Position numbers and translations under genes: made by a program
Notes under the pieces: generated by a model
The model's database searches: none
The model's input: only the letters and a program-made list of their open reading frames with translations
Told to the model about the DNA's origin: nothing
NCBI GenBank assembly: GCA_003487805.1
Contig: DNNE01000187.1
Coordinates: 1-13,994 of the forward strand
Reading direction: 5' to 3'
From: Blastocatellia bacterium
Lineage (GTDB): Bacteria; Acidobacteriota; Blastocatellia; Pyrinomonadales; Pyrinomonadaceae
DNA length: 13,994 bases
Part shown: positions 6,364 to 13,255 of the stretch, in pieces
How the letters are laid out: each line of letters opens with the position of its first letter
Numbering within the stretch: position 1 is the first letter of the stretch

Positions 6364-7254
6364 TTAACCCCAATTTTGTTCAGTCGCACCGCTATGGCGC
6401 GTGATATTGCGCCCGTTGTCTTCCATGTGCGTGTAAGCGGATTGCACCGCGACGCGGCCCGGTCCGTACAATCTCAACCACAAATAGCGACTGCCCCACG
6501 AACGCCACGAACTCCAGGTGCCTGCGGGACGCTCAATGTGCAGTCGCATCTGCACGGTTGGATCTTTAAAAAGCAGCGCCGTGGGTTTTACCAGAATCGT
6601 TTGGTTTGGTGCGAGCGAACGCACGAACGCATTCCCCGCAGAATGCAGTAACAGCAAGCCGGGCGCGCTCGGTGTAAAGAAACGATCCATGAACATGCCA
6701 AGCGGATAATGCGTCTCGGTCTCGTTTCCGTTTCTCGTCGTGAACCAGATATTCGACTGAAACCAATCGTAGGTTACGTTGCCGGTGGCGACCAGGAAAA
6801 GGTGTTCGCGCACATCGACGGCCTGCCCGGGTTGCAGCGGCAAAGCAATCATCTCGCCGGGCGCGTCACGGGAAAAAGCGATGTGGCCCGGTCCCTGCGC
6901 CTGCGTCATCACCAGCGGCATTCCCGCAAGCAAACGCTTCCATGCGCCCTTCAAACCCATCGTCGTGATGTTTACCTGGGGGTCCTTCCACAGCAGTACA
7001 TGATGCGCAAAATAGACCCAATCCTGCGACGACAGATTCATATCGGCGACCGGCACGTAATTCCCTTCGATCTGGCAAAACGAATCTCCAAATTGAAGTT
7101 TCGCCATGTCCTTTCGGCCCGGCAATTCGGCCCAACCCGAGTCCGTAACAACTTCGCGCGCGTCGATCGTGGCGCCGCACGAGGGACAACTGAGCGTCGA
7201 CGCATCGGTCACCAGGCCGCACCACGGACAAGCATGAGTTTTCTGATCGCCCAT
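6364..7254 (-). CDS. AIM24-family protein with N-terminal zinc ribbon (second of a pair)
   Basis: A 296-aa protein. Residues 9-26 form a four-cysteine zinc ribbon (CPWC at 9-12, CPSC at 23-26). Residues about 50-275 match the AIM24 beta-sandwich family (TIGR00266 type), with AGMPLVM at 110-116, GPGHIAFSRD at 121-130, VDVREHLFL at 147-155, GLLLLHSAGN at 199-208 and YGPGRVAVQS at 263-272. The mitochondrial relative Aim24 acts at the inner membrane and affects MICOS and respiratory-chain organisation; the bacterial role is not settled. It is paralogous to the gene directly upstream (11-base gap). Unlike that copy it has a Trp/Arg-rich stretch at 247-261 (TWSSWRSWGSRYLWL) just before the GPGR motif, and an extra loop near 170-185. 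No signal peptide or membrane helix is visible. Its place between pntAA and pntAB suggests co-expression with the transhydrogenase. The ribosome site is weak. Confidence 0.87.
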   Translation of the reverse strand: MGDQKTHACPWCGLVTDASTLSCPSCGATIDAREVVTDSGWAELPGRKDMAKLQFGDSFCQIEGNYVPVADMNLSSQDWVYFAHHVLLWKDPQVNITTMGLKGAWKRLLAGMPLVMTQAQGPGHIAFSRDAPGEMIALPLQPGQAVDVREHLFLVATGNVTYDWFQSNIWFTTRNGNETETHYPLGMFMDRFFTPSAPGLLLLHSAGNAFVRSLAPNQTILVKPTALLFKDPTVQMRLHIERPAGTWSSWRSWGSRYLWLRLYGPGRVAVQSAYTHMEDNGRNITRHSGATEQNWG

Positions 7255-7265
7255 CGCAGAGTTAA

Positions 7266-8249
7266 TTAGTCCGTGGCATGATGCACGTACATTGATTGAA
7301 TTCCGACCCGGCCCGGACCAGTCATCCGCGCCAGGTTCATTCCGGTTCCGCCAAAAAACCCGGTCGTCAGCTTTTGCGATTCGACGTTCATCGTGACGGC
7401 AGAGTCTTTGTAAAGAAATGCGCCCGGCTCGATCATGATGCTCTCACCCGGCCGCAAGACGCGCTCAAAGACATTACCGTAACCGTGAAGCAGCAGAAGC
7501 CCAGGTTGATCGGAAGTCACGAACCGATCCATGAACATGCCCTGGCCGCCGAAAAGAATGTTACGTAGTCCCTTGATGCGCAAGTAAGAATAGTTGATAT
7601 GGTGTGACGCCAGCAGAAAAGCGTGTTCGCGCACATCCAACTCCATTCCCGGATGCAGCGGGAGCACGACCAACTCACCCGTGGCATCGCGAGAGAAAGC
7701 GATTCGGCCCGGCCCGTGGGCGACACTGATGATGAACGGCATGCCGGCCAGCGCGCGCTTGACGCCGCCCTGCAAAGGCATCACCGACATCGGTGTGTGG
7801 TCGTCTTTCCAAAGCAGCACGTGATGCTCAAAGAAAACCGCATCGCCTTGTCCCAGATTTAGTTCCGCGACCGGCACGATCTCACCTTCCACCTGACAAG
7901 TGCTCATGCCAAAGTGAATTTCCGTCATGTCGCGGATGCGCGGCGCTTCACGCCAGCCGGATTCGCTCACTAAATTGCGAATGTCGAGCGGCGCGCCACA
8001 GGCCCGACACGAGAGCGCGGTCTTTTGGTTCTGCGCGTAACACCATTCACAGGCGATGCGTTCGATTGCGTCAGTGGCCGCGGGAGCCGACGCGACTCGC
8101 GGCGCTTCTGTCACGATCGGCGTGTTCATTGGCGGGTGAGGCGTCGCGTCAGAAGTTGTAGCTGCGTCACTGACTAACTTTCCGCCGTCAATACCGCAGA
8201 ACGTTTCGTGATCGCCGTAAGGCCGGTTACATTTCGGACAGTGTTTCAC
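7266..8249 (-). CDS. AIM24-family protein with two zinc-ribbon motifs (first of a pair)
   Basis: A 327-aa protein. It starts with a ribbon-like motif (CPKC at 4-7, then FCGIDGG at 17-23, where the fourth ligand appears to be Asp or missing). A low-complexity Ala/Thr/Pro linker follows (28-62), then a second complete ribbon (CEWC 67-70, CRAC 81-84). The AIM24 domain spans about 105-322: AGMPFIISVAHGPGRIAFSR at 168-187, VDVREHAFLL, GLLLLHGYGN at 250-259 and TGPGRVGIQS at 310-319. It is read from a GTG at 8249 preceded by GAGG about 5 bases away, and begins 16 bases after pntAA, so it is almost certainly co-transcribed with it. Function is inferred only from the family: membrane-associated organisation or stress roles have been proposed for AIM24 relatives. 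The zinc ribbons may mediate protein-protein contacts. Confidence 0.88.
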   Translation of the reverse strand: MKHCPKCNRPYGDHETFCGIDGGKLVSDAATTSDATPHPPMNTPIVTEAPRVASAPAATDAIERIACEWCYAQNQKTALSCRACGAPLDIRNLVSESGWREAPRIRDMTEIHFGMSTCQVEGEIVPVAELNLGQGDAVFFEHHVLLWKDDHTPMSVMPLQGGVKRALAGMPFIISVAHGPGRIAFSRDATGELVVLPLHPGMELDVREHAFLLASHHINYSYLRIKGLRNILFGGQGMFMDRFVTSDQPGLLLLHGYGNVFERVLRPGESIMIEPGAFLYKDSAVTMNVESQKLTTGFFGGTGMNLARMTGPGRVGIQSMYVHHATD

Positions 8250-8265
8250 TTCGCCTCTTCGGGCT

Positions 8266-9396
8266 TCAGCTCAACATCGAAGCCACGCGTTGATTCATCC
8301 ACTTTCCTTCATGCGTCACGCACGACGGGCCGACGATGTTGTCTTCCATGTCGACGTGCAACTCGCCGTCTTTGATTAAGAGATTAAGAAACGACGTGAC
8401 GTTGCGAGAATAAAGCTGGCTCGCATGAACCGGAACGGTCGCCGGCAAGTTTGTCGGCGCCATGATCGTCACGCCATCGCGCTCGACAATCTCATCCGGC
8501 TTACTGCCAACCACATTGCCGCCCGTCGCGCCAGCGAGATCGATAATTATTGATCCGCGCTTCATAGCTCTGACCGCGGACTCTTCCATCAACACGGGCG
8601 CGCGACGACCGGGCACTAACGCCGTCGTGACGATCACGTCGGCAGTCTTTGCGTGTTCAGCAACCAGGTCGCGGCCGCGCTGTAAAGCTTCTTCTGACAA
8701 CTCGACTGCATACCCACCTTTGTCTTCAGTTTGAATGCCGCCGAGATCGACTTCCAAAAATTTCGCGCCCAGAGATCTTACTTGTTCGCCGGCGGCAGCG
8801 CGCACATCGTACGCTTCAACTACTGCGCCTAAACGTCTCGCGGTGGCGATGGCTTGCAACCCGGCGACGCCCGCGCCCAGGACGAGCACGCGCGCCGGCG
8901 GCACCGTTCCGGCCGCCGTCATCAACAAAGGAAACATGCGGGGGATCCGATCAGCGCCGAGCAGGACTGCTTTGTACCCGGCGACCGTGGCCATCGAAGA
9001 GAGCGCGTCCATCGCCTGCGCGCGCGTGATGCGCGGCACCAGCTCCATCGAAAAAGTCGTCAGACCATTTTCCATTGCGGGAGTTAGTTTCGCAGGCTCA
9101 TCGAGGGGCCGCAGAAAGCCGAGCACAACCGCGCCCTGCTTCATCTTCTTGAAATCGTCTTCGGAAGGACGACTGACAACGACGAGCACATCCGCATTCG
9201 CGAGCAGAGCGTTTCGATCTGCCACCACGCTGGCGCCGGCCGCAGTGTAATCGTCGTCAGTGCGCGCTGCGCCAAGGCCGGCGCCACTCTCGACGAAGAC
9301 GGATGCTTTCGCGGCGACGAGCTTCTGCACCGAATCCGGCATGAGCGCAACGCGCGCTTCGTTCGCTCCGGTTTCATTCAGCACCGCTATGTTCAT
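8266..9396 (-). CDS. pntAA: NAD(P) transhydrogenase subunit alpha part 1
   Basis: A 376-aa cytoplasmic NAD(H)-binding domain I of proton-translocating transhydrogenase, in the split-alpha form. It transfers hydride between NADH bound here and NADP+ bound by PntB, driven by the proton gradient. Visible features: the AlaDH/PntA-like N-terminal domain; RITRAQAMDALSSMATVAGY at 122-141; the Rossmann motif GAGVAGLQA at 174-182 with EAYDVR at 194-199; an acidic patch near 216-236 where the mobile loop lies (a tyrosine is at 229 in KGGYAVELS); and DLAGATGGN at 286-294. All are typical. It is first in the operon, with an extended -10 about 50 bases upstream. No clear Shine-Dalgarno precedes the ATG at 9396. 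Confidence 0.97.
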   Translation of the reverse strand: MNIAVLNETGANEARVALMPDSVQKLVAAKASVFVESGAGLGAARTDDDYTAAGASVVADRNALLANADVLVVVSRPSEDDFKKMKQGAVVLGFLRPLDEPAKLTPAMENGLTTFSMELVPRITRAQAMDALSSMATVAGYKAVLLGADRIPRMFPLLMTAAGTVPPARVLVLGAGVAGLQAIATARRLGAVVEAYDVRAAAGEQVRSLGAKFLEVDLGGIQTEDKGGYAVELSEEALQRGRDLVAEHAKTADVIVTTALVPGRRAPVLMEESAVRAMKRGSIIIDLAGATGGNVVGSKPDEIVERDGVTIMAPTNLPATVPVHASQLYSRNVTSFLNLLIKDGELHVDMEDNIVGPSCVTHEGKWMNQRVASMLS

Positions 9397-9446
9397 TTGA
9401 GCTTGGCCTGGATCACCGAATCAGATGAGTGAAATTGCGAAGGCGG

Positions 9447-9455
9447 AGTATATCA
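9447..9455 (-). promoter_or_regulatory. extended -10 promoter for the pnt operon
   Basis: On the minus strand TGATATACT (TG-N-TATACT) matches an extended -10 element with 5 of 6 hexamer positions. Transcription would begin near 9440, leaving a leader of about 44 bases before pntAA. No good -35 was found at 15-19 bases, which is acceptable for extended -10 promoters. Confidence 0.5.
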
Positions 9456-9494
9456 CGCGTTGGGAGAAGCTAAATGTGACGCGGAGCACATCGT

Positions 9495-9542
9495 GTAACG
9501 CAAGCTGTTAGCTTGCCGGCGCAAACTAACAGTTTGCGTTAC
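9495..9542. repeat. nested palindrome (two hairpins inside one long hairpin)
   Basis: Arms 9495-9516 and 9521-9542 are 22-base reverse complements with two mismatches around a CGGC loop. Each arm is also a perfect palindrome by itself: GCAAGCT-GTT-AGCTTGC at 9500-9516 and GCAAACT-AAC-AGTTTGC at 9521-9537. It lies between the divergent promoters of the pnt operon and the tRNA. It could act as an insulator, a recombination or transposase substrate (REP-like), or a structured repeat; no T-tract marks it as a normal terminator. Confidence 0.88.
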
Positions 9543-9549
9543 GTCAAAC

Positions 9550-9578
9550 TTGCGACGTCCAGACACCCTCTCTATAAT
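9550..9578 (+). promoter_or_regulatory. sigma70-type promoter of the tRNA gene
   Basis: TTGCGA (9550-9555), a 17-base spacer and a perfect TATAAT (9573-9578). Transcription would start near 9585, a few bases before the tRNA at 9588, as is usual for a tRNA promoter. Confidence 0.85.
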
Positions 9579-9587
9579 CCCAACCAC

Positions 9588-9664
9588 GGCGCATTGGTGT
9601 AGTTGGTTAACACGCTGCCCTCTCAAGGCAGAGATCACGGGTTCGAGTCCCGTATGCGCTACCA
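9588..9664 (+). tRNA. tRNA-Glu (anticodon CTC)
   Basis: A full cloverleaf: acceptor stem 9588-9594 with 9654-9660 (one G-U pair at the end), D arm GTGT/ACAC at 9597-9613 with GG in the loop, anticodon stem CTGCC/GGCAG (9615-9619, 9627-9631) with loop CTCTCAA giving anticodon CTC at 9622-9624, a five-base variable region, and T arm ACGGG/CCCGT with loop TTCGAGT. The discriminator is A9661 and the CCA end is encoded (9662-9664). It reads the Glu codon GAG. The A discriminator and G-U end pair differ from E. coli tRNA-Glu, but the anticodon leaves little doubt. Confidence 0.95.
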
Positions 9665-9742
9665 ACTCTTCCCGGTTCAGCCCCAGACAAAGTTTGCCAG
9701 CGTCAGGCAAAGGACCGCGCGGTAATTCACGTCTAAAGTCGT

Positions 9743-11104
9743 ATGAAGCAAAGCAACCCGGCACCACGCATTGGCCAGACGGCGCGCCTATTCTCACTGA
9801 AGACCATTAGCGCTGCGGCCATTGTCGCGGTCATGCTTTGCCTGGCGATCCTGTCTTTACCGGTCCGCGCGCAGTCGGGACGGAAGTCGCCTCCAACGCC
9901 CAAGCCGAGCCCGGGTCAATCCAATACCGCCGCCACTACCTCAGCTCAGGAGGAGCAGACTGCGAGTAATGGGAAGATAGCGGGCGAGGGTGAGACGGTC
10001 GAAGGCGACACGCTCACCATCAACACCGGGCTCGTCACTGTACCGGTAAAGGTTATGGATCATGGCGGCAAGAATGTGCTGAACCTTCAACGCAAAGACT
10101 TCCGTGTGTTTGAGAATGGCGTCGAACAGCGCATCGCGTATTTTGCGACGGTCGATCAACCGTTCACGGTGGTTTTGCTTTTGGACACGAGCGGCTCGAC
10201 GGAATTCAAGATCGAAGACATTCAGAGCGCAGCAATCAGCTTTGTCAATCAGCTCAAGGAACAAGACCGCGTGATGGTGATGTCGTTCGACGACCGGATT
10301 CAGACGTTTTGTGAACCAACCAGCGATCGCGCCACGCTGATTCAAGCCATTCGTCAAACGAAAACTGGAGACAGCACGCGCTTGTATGATGCTGTCGAGC
10401 AGGTGATCCAACAAAAGCTCAGATCGATTCCCGGCCGCAAAGCGGTAGTGCTGTTCACGGACGGCGTTGACACAGCCAGTGGCCACGCGACCTACAAGAG
10501 CACCCTCAAGTTGGTGCAAGAGTCAGACGCCGGAGTCTATGTGGTCGCATACGACACGTCGGGAGACCTCTTCGGCGGTGGCGCCAGCACCAAAACAGTC
10601 AACGGTGGAAGAATTCCCATGCCTGGTGGGAGCGGAAACCCGAATCCAAACGGTGGCCGGTTCCCCAATCCAAATGGTGGCGGCGGATATCCGAATCCGA
10701 GTGGGGGCGGCTACCCGAATCCGAGCGGTGGCGGTAATCCGAACCCGAGCGGTGGTGGGTCGAATCCGAGTGGTGGCGGATATCCCGGGCCGAACGGCGG
10801 AGGATTTCCTAATCCTAACGGTCCGATGGGTGATTATCGCGTCGCTAATGAATACCTGCACGAGATCACTTTCGAGTCGGGAGGCGAATACTACCGTGGC
10901 GACACCATAATTGGTCTGTCGGGGGCGTTCCGCGAGCTGGCTGACGAATTGCGGCGCCAATACAGCATTGGTTATTACCCACCCGCCGGTCAGTCAGGCC
11001 AGCGCCGCGACATCAAGGTGCGTGTCAATCAACCGGGACTCGTCGTGAAGGCGCGCGACAACTACATCTATTCACAGTCGGCGGCGAAGGACAATAAGAA
11101 GTAG
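9743..11104 (+). CDS. secreted VWFA-related Acidobacterial domain protein with Gly/Pro/Asn-rich repeat
   Basis: A 453-aa exported protein. The hydrophobic segment at about 22-42 (cut near VRAQ) is a signal peptide with a long n-region, or a signal anchor. A Pro/Ser/Thr/Gln linker runs to about 85. Next comes the conserved N-terminal region of the family (VTVPVKVMDHGGKNV at 98-112, LQRKDFRVFENG at 115-126), then a VWA domain. The MIDAS metal site is complete: DTSGS at 148-152, Thr212 in STRLYDA, and Asp240 in FTDG. Residues 297-361 are degenerate repeats of about 8 residues (GGGYPNPS type), lodged in the loop between the strand ending AYDTSGD and the last helix. The tail LADELRRQYSIGYYPP (399-414) is typical of the family. 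VWA domains bind partner proteins through a metal ion; the partner here is unknown. No strong ribosome site precedes ATG 9743. It lies 78 bases after the tRNA and ends before a clear terminator. Confidence 0.92.
   Translation: MKQSNPAPRIGQTARLFSLKTISAAAIVAVMLCLAILSLPVRAQSGRKSPPTPKPSPGQSNTAATTSAQEEQTASNGKIAGEGETVEGDTLTINTGLVTVPVKVMDHGGKNVLNLQRKDFRVFENGVEQRIAYFATVDQPFTVVLLLDTSGSTEFKIEDIQSAAISFVNQLKEQDRVMVMSFDDRIQTFCEPTSDRATLIQAIRQTKTGDSTRLYDAVEQVIQQKLRSIPGRKAVVLFTDGVDTASGHATYKSTLKLVQESDAGVYVVAYDTSGDLFGGGASTKTVNGGRIPMPGGSGNPNPNGGRFPNPNGGGGYPNPSGGGYPNPSGGGNPNPSGGGSNPSGGGYPGPNGGGFPNPNGPMGDYRVANEYLHEITFESGGEYYRGDTIIGLSGAFRELADELRRQYSIGYYPPAGQSGQRRDIKVRVNQPGLVVKARDNYIYSQSAAKDNKK
10631..10825 (+). 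repeat. degenerate tandem repeat inside the VWFA gene
   Basis: A coding repeat of roughly 24 bases (8 codons), built on the core CCGAATCCGAGTGGTGGCGG with substitutions and length changes, which gives NPNGG, YPNPSGGG and similar units. Unit length varies, as expected from replication slippage. It encodes a flexible Gly/Pro/Asn-rich loop. Confidence 0.85.
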
Positions 11105-11134
11105 CGTTCGCGACATTTCTTGTCGATAATCATG

Positions 11135-11158
11135 GCCACCGAAGACGGTGGCGTTTTT
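11135..11158 (+). terminator. intrinsic terminator of the VWFA gene
   Basis: A perfect 7-bp stem, GCCACCG (11135-11141) with CGGTGGC (11146-11152), loop AAGA, followed by G and five T's. It lies 31 bases after the TAG of the VWFA gene and should separate it from the ABC gene. Confidence 0.88.
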
Positions 11159-11183
11159 ATGTCGCCGTCGTAAGGGCAAAAGC

Positions 11184-11197
11184 CGGGCTACTGCCCG
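11184..11197. other. small hairpin in the ABC gene leader
   Basis: CGGGC-TACT-GCCCG forms a perfect 5-bp stem that ends 10 bases before ATG 11208. No Shine-Dalgarno is visible between it and the ATG. The flanking GGGCAAAAGCC could form alternative pairings. It may be part of an intergenic repeat family or a translational control element; no more can be said. Confidence 0.4.
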
Positions 11198-11207
11198 ACA
11201 CAAACAA

Positions 11208-13049
11208 ATGGCTGAACCGCAAAAAAAGAAAAAGATCCGCTGGTCGGCCGCCTGGGGCGACGCCCGCGAGCTGGTCTGGACGCATCGCCGCCGTCTTCTA
11301 CTCGGCGCCGTTTTGATGGTGATTAATCAGGTGATGGGTTTGGTGCTTCCCGCCTCGACCAAGTACTTGATCGATCAGGTGATCGTCAAAGGACGCACGG
11401 ATCTGCTTTGGAAGATCGCTCTGGCGGCGGGCGTCGCGACCGTCGTGCAAGCCGCAACCTCGTTCGGCTTGACACAGGTTCTCGGAGTCGCCGCGCAGCG
11501 CGCCATCACGGAAATGCGCAAGAAGGTGCAGGCCCAGATTGCCCGTCTGCCGGTCAGCTATTTCGACTCGACCCAGGTCGGCAAACTCATTTCGCGAATC
11601 ATGAACGACGCGGAGGGCATTCGTAATCTGGTCGGCACCGGCCTGGTCCAATTGGTCGGCAGCTTCATCACTGCGATGGTAGCTCTCTGCGTTCTGTTCT
11701 GGCTTAACTGGCGTCTGACTTCCGTCACCATTGTAGTGCTCGGGAGTTTCGGCGCGGCCTTGTCTTACGCCTTCACCCGGCTCAGACCTTTGTTCCGCGA
11801 GCGCGGAGAGATAACGGCGACCCTCACGGGACGCTTGACCGAATCGCTCGGCGGCATTCGCATCGTCAAAGCTTACACCGCTGAAAAGCGCGAGGAGATC
11901 GCCTTTGCGCGCGGCGCCCACAATCTTTTTCGTAACGTCGCCAAATCGATGACCGGAGTTTCAGCCACGAACGCCTTCGCATCGCTCGTCGTTGGCGCGG
12001 TGGGCGTAGTGATCATCGTGGTCGGCGGGCCTTCGGTCGTCAGCGGAAAAATGACGATTGGCGATCTGTTCATGTATGTCATCTTCACCGGAATGATGGC
12101 GATGCCGCTCATCCAGTTTGCGGCCATTGGAACTCAGATCACTGAAGCCTTCGCGGGACTCGATCGCATTCGCGAAGTGATGGACATGAAAACCGAAGAC
12201 GACCAGGATGTCTTTCGCGAACCGCTGCCCCAGGTTCAGGGCGAGATTGAGTTCGAGAACGTTTGGTTCGAATACAACAAAGGTGTGCCCGTACTGAAAG
12301 ATGTTTCCTTCAGGGCCCCGGCTGGTTCAACTACGGCGCTCGTCGGATCCAGCGGCTCAGGCAAGAGCACTTTGATCAGTCTCGCGATGAACTTCAACCA
12401 ACCGCTTTCCGGCACGATCAAAGTCGATGGCAAAGACTTGAACACTCTGCGGCTGCGCGACTTCCGCTCGTACCTCGGGGTCGTGATGCAGGACAACTTT
12501 CTGTTCGACGGAACGGTGGCGGACAACATCAGTTTCTCAAAACCGCACGCCACGCGCGAAGAGATTCAAGCCGTCAGCCGGATCGCGCACGTCGAAGAGT
12601 TTGTCGAAAAATTCGAGCTGAAGTACGACACGATTGTGGGCGAGCGCGGAGTAAAACTATCCGGCGGCCAACGTCAGCGCATCGCGATCGCACGGGCGAT
12701 TCTCGCCGATCCAAAACTGCTGATCCTGGATGAAGCAACATCCAGTCTGGACAGCGAAAGTGAAGCCCTGATTCAGGACGGACTGCGCCAGCTGCGCCGC
12801 GGGCGCACGACGTTTGTGATCGCGCACCGGCTGTCGACTATTCGTAGCGCCGATCAAATCCTGGTGTTGGAAAACGGTGAGATCGTCGAGCGCGGCACTC
12901 ACGAAGAACTGCTCGCGGCTGACGGGCGTTACCGGCAGCTCTACGACAAGCAATACAAATTTGAGCGCGACCAGTTCATCAATCCCGGAGAAGACTTCAC
13001 ACCTGAGCCTCTGCGCGCCAAGACCGCACCGCGTCTTTCAAATCTATGA
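11208..13049 (+). CDS. ABC exporter half-transporter, MsbA-like (permease fused to ATPase)
   Basis: A 613-aa inner-membrane exporter, expected to work as a homodimer or with a partner half. The N-terminus is basic (PQKKKKIRW). Six transmembrane helices lie near residues 29-49, 69-92, 141-165, 170-190, 257-278 and 287-308. The nucleotide-binding domain begins at about 345, with Walker A GSSGSGKST at 380-388, Q-loop Gln428 (VVMQDN), signature LSGGQ at 484-488, Walker B LLILDEA at 504-510 and H-loop His540. All ATPase residues are intact. MsbA-type exporters move lipids, lipid A or drugs; the substrate cannot be told here. An in-frame GTG at 11148 falls inside the terminator hairpin, so ATG 11208 is chosen, giving MAEPQKKKK. 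No clear ribosome site is seen. The gene follows the terminator of the VWFA gene and is followed by hairpin repeat copy B. Confidence 0.95.
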   Translation: MAEPQKKKKIRWSAAWGDARELVWTHRRRLLLGAVLMVINQVMGLVLPASTKYLIDQVIVKGRTDLLWKIALAAGVATVVQAATSFGLTQVLGVAAQRAITEMRKKVQAQIARLPVSYFDSTQVGKLISRIMNDAEGIRNLVGTGLVQLVGSFITAMVALCVLFWLNWRLTSVTIVVLGSFGAALSYAFTRLRPLFRERGEITATLTGRLTESLGGIRIVKAYTAEKREEIAFARGAHNLFRNVAKSMTGVSATNAFASLVVGAVGVVIIVVGGPSVVSGKMTIGDLFMYVIFTGMMAMPLIQFAAIGTQITEAFAGLDRIREVMDMKTEDDQDVFREPLPQVQGEIEFENVWFEYNKGVPVLKDVSFRAPAGSTTALVGSSGSGKSTLISLAMNFNQPLSGTIKVDGKDLNTLRLRDFRSYLGVVMQDNFLFDGTVADNISFSKPHATREEIQAVSRIAHVEEFVEKFELKYDTIVGERGVKLSGGQRQRIAIARAILADPKLLILDEATSSLDSESEALIQDGLRQLRRGRTTFVIAHRLSTIRSADQILVLENGEIVERGTHEELLAADGRYRQLYDKQYKFERDQFINPGEDFTPEPLRAKTAPRLSNL

Positions 13050-13060
13050 CGGCATTATTG

Positions 13061-13220
13061 TCCACAGATTACGCAGATTACACAGAACGGCCAGAACGAA
13101 AAAGAGTTAACTACGAAAAAGCACAAACGGCACAAGAGCAAATCGGGCAATGTCCTTTTGTGCTTTCTGTGCCTTTTTGTGGCCAATGTTTTTCGTTCTG
13201 TGTAATCTGTGTAATCTGCC
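13061..13220. repeat. imperfect long inverted repeat (CAGATTAC-type element), copy B
   Basis: The left arm (13061-13136) and right arm (13154-13218) are imperfect reverse complements with the same layout as 5779-5970: an outer 9-base period of CAGATTAC or GTAATCTG, inner GAAAAAGCACAAA or TTTTGTGC blocks with A/T tracts, and a short loop. It begins 12 bases after the ABC stop and ends 35 bases before the stop of the convergent gene, so it may end transcription from both sides. The inner region differs from copy A by several substitutions and a shorter loop, so the two copies are old relatives rather than recent duplicates. Confidence 0.88.
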
Positions 13221-13255
13221 GACAACTGCTCGTTAGCGCTCGCGGTTCTGTGACG

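Noticed and set aside
9693..9711. Hairpin TTTGCC / GGCAAA after the tRNA as a terminator
   Set aside because: The 6-bp stem has no T-tract on the plus strand and a 7-base loop; it might aid 3' processing but does not qualify as an intrinsic terminator.
9550..9810. Open frame covering the tRNA and its promoter
   Set aside because: It overlaps a perfect tRNA cloverleaf and the start of the VWFA gene; the translation carries the usual pattern of a translated tRNA.
13056..13090. TTGTCCACA next to 9-base repeats as DnaA boxes or an origin
   Set aside because: One mismatch to the DnaA box in a single place, and no dnaA, dnaN or AT-rich unwinding region nearby; it belongs to the hairpin repeat.
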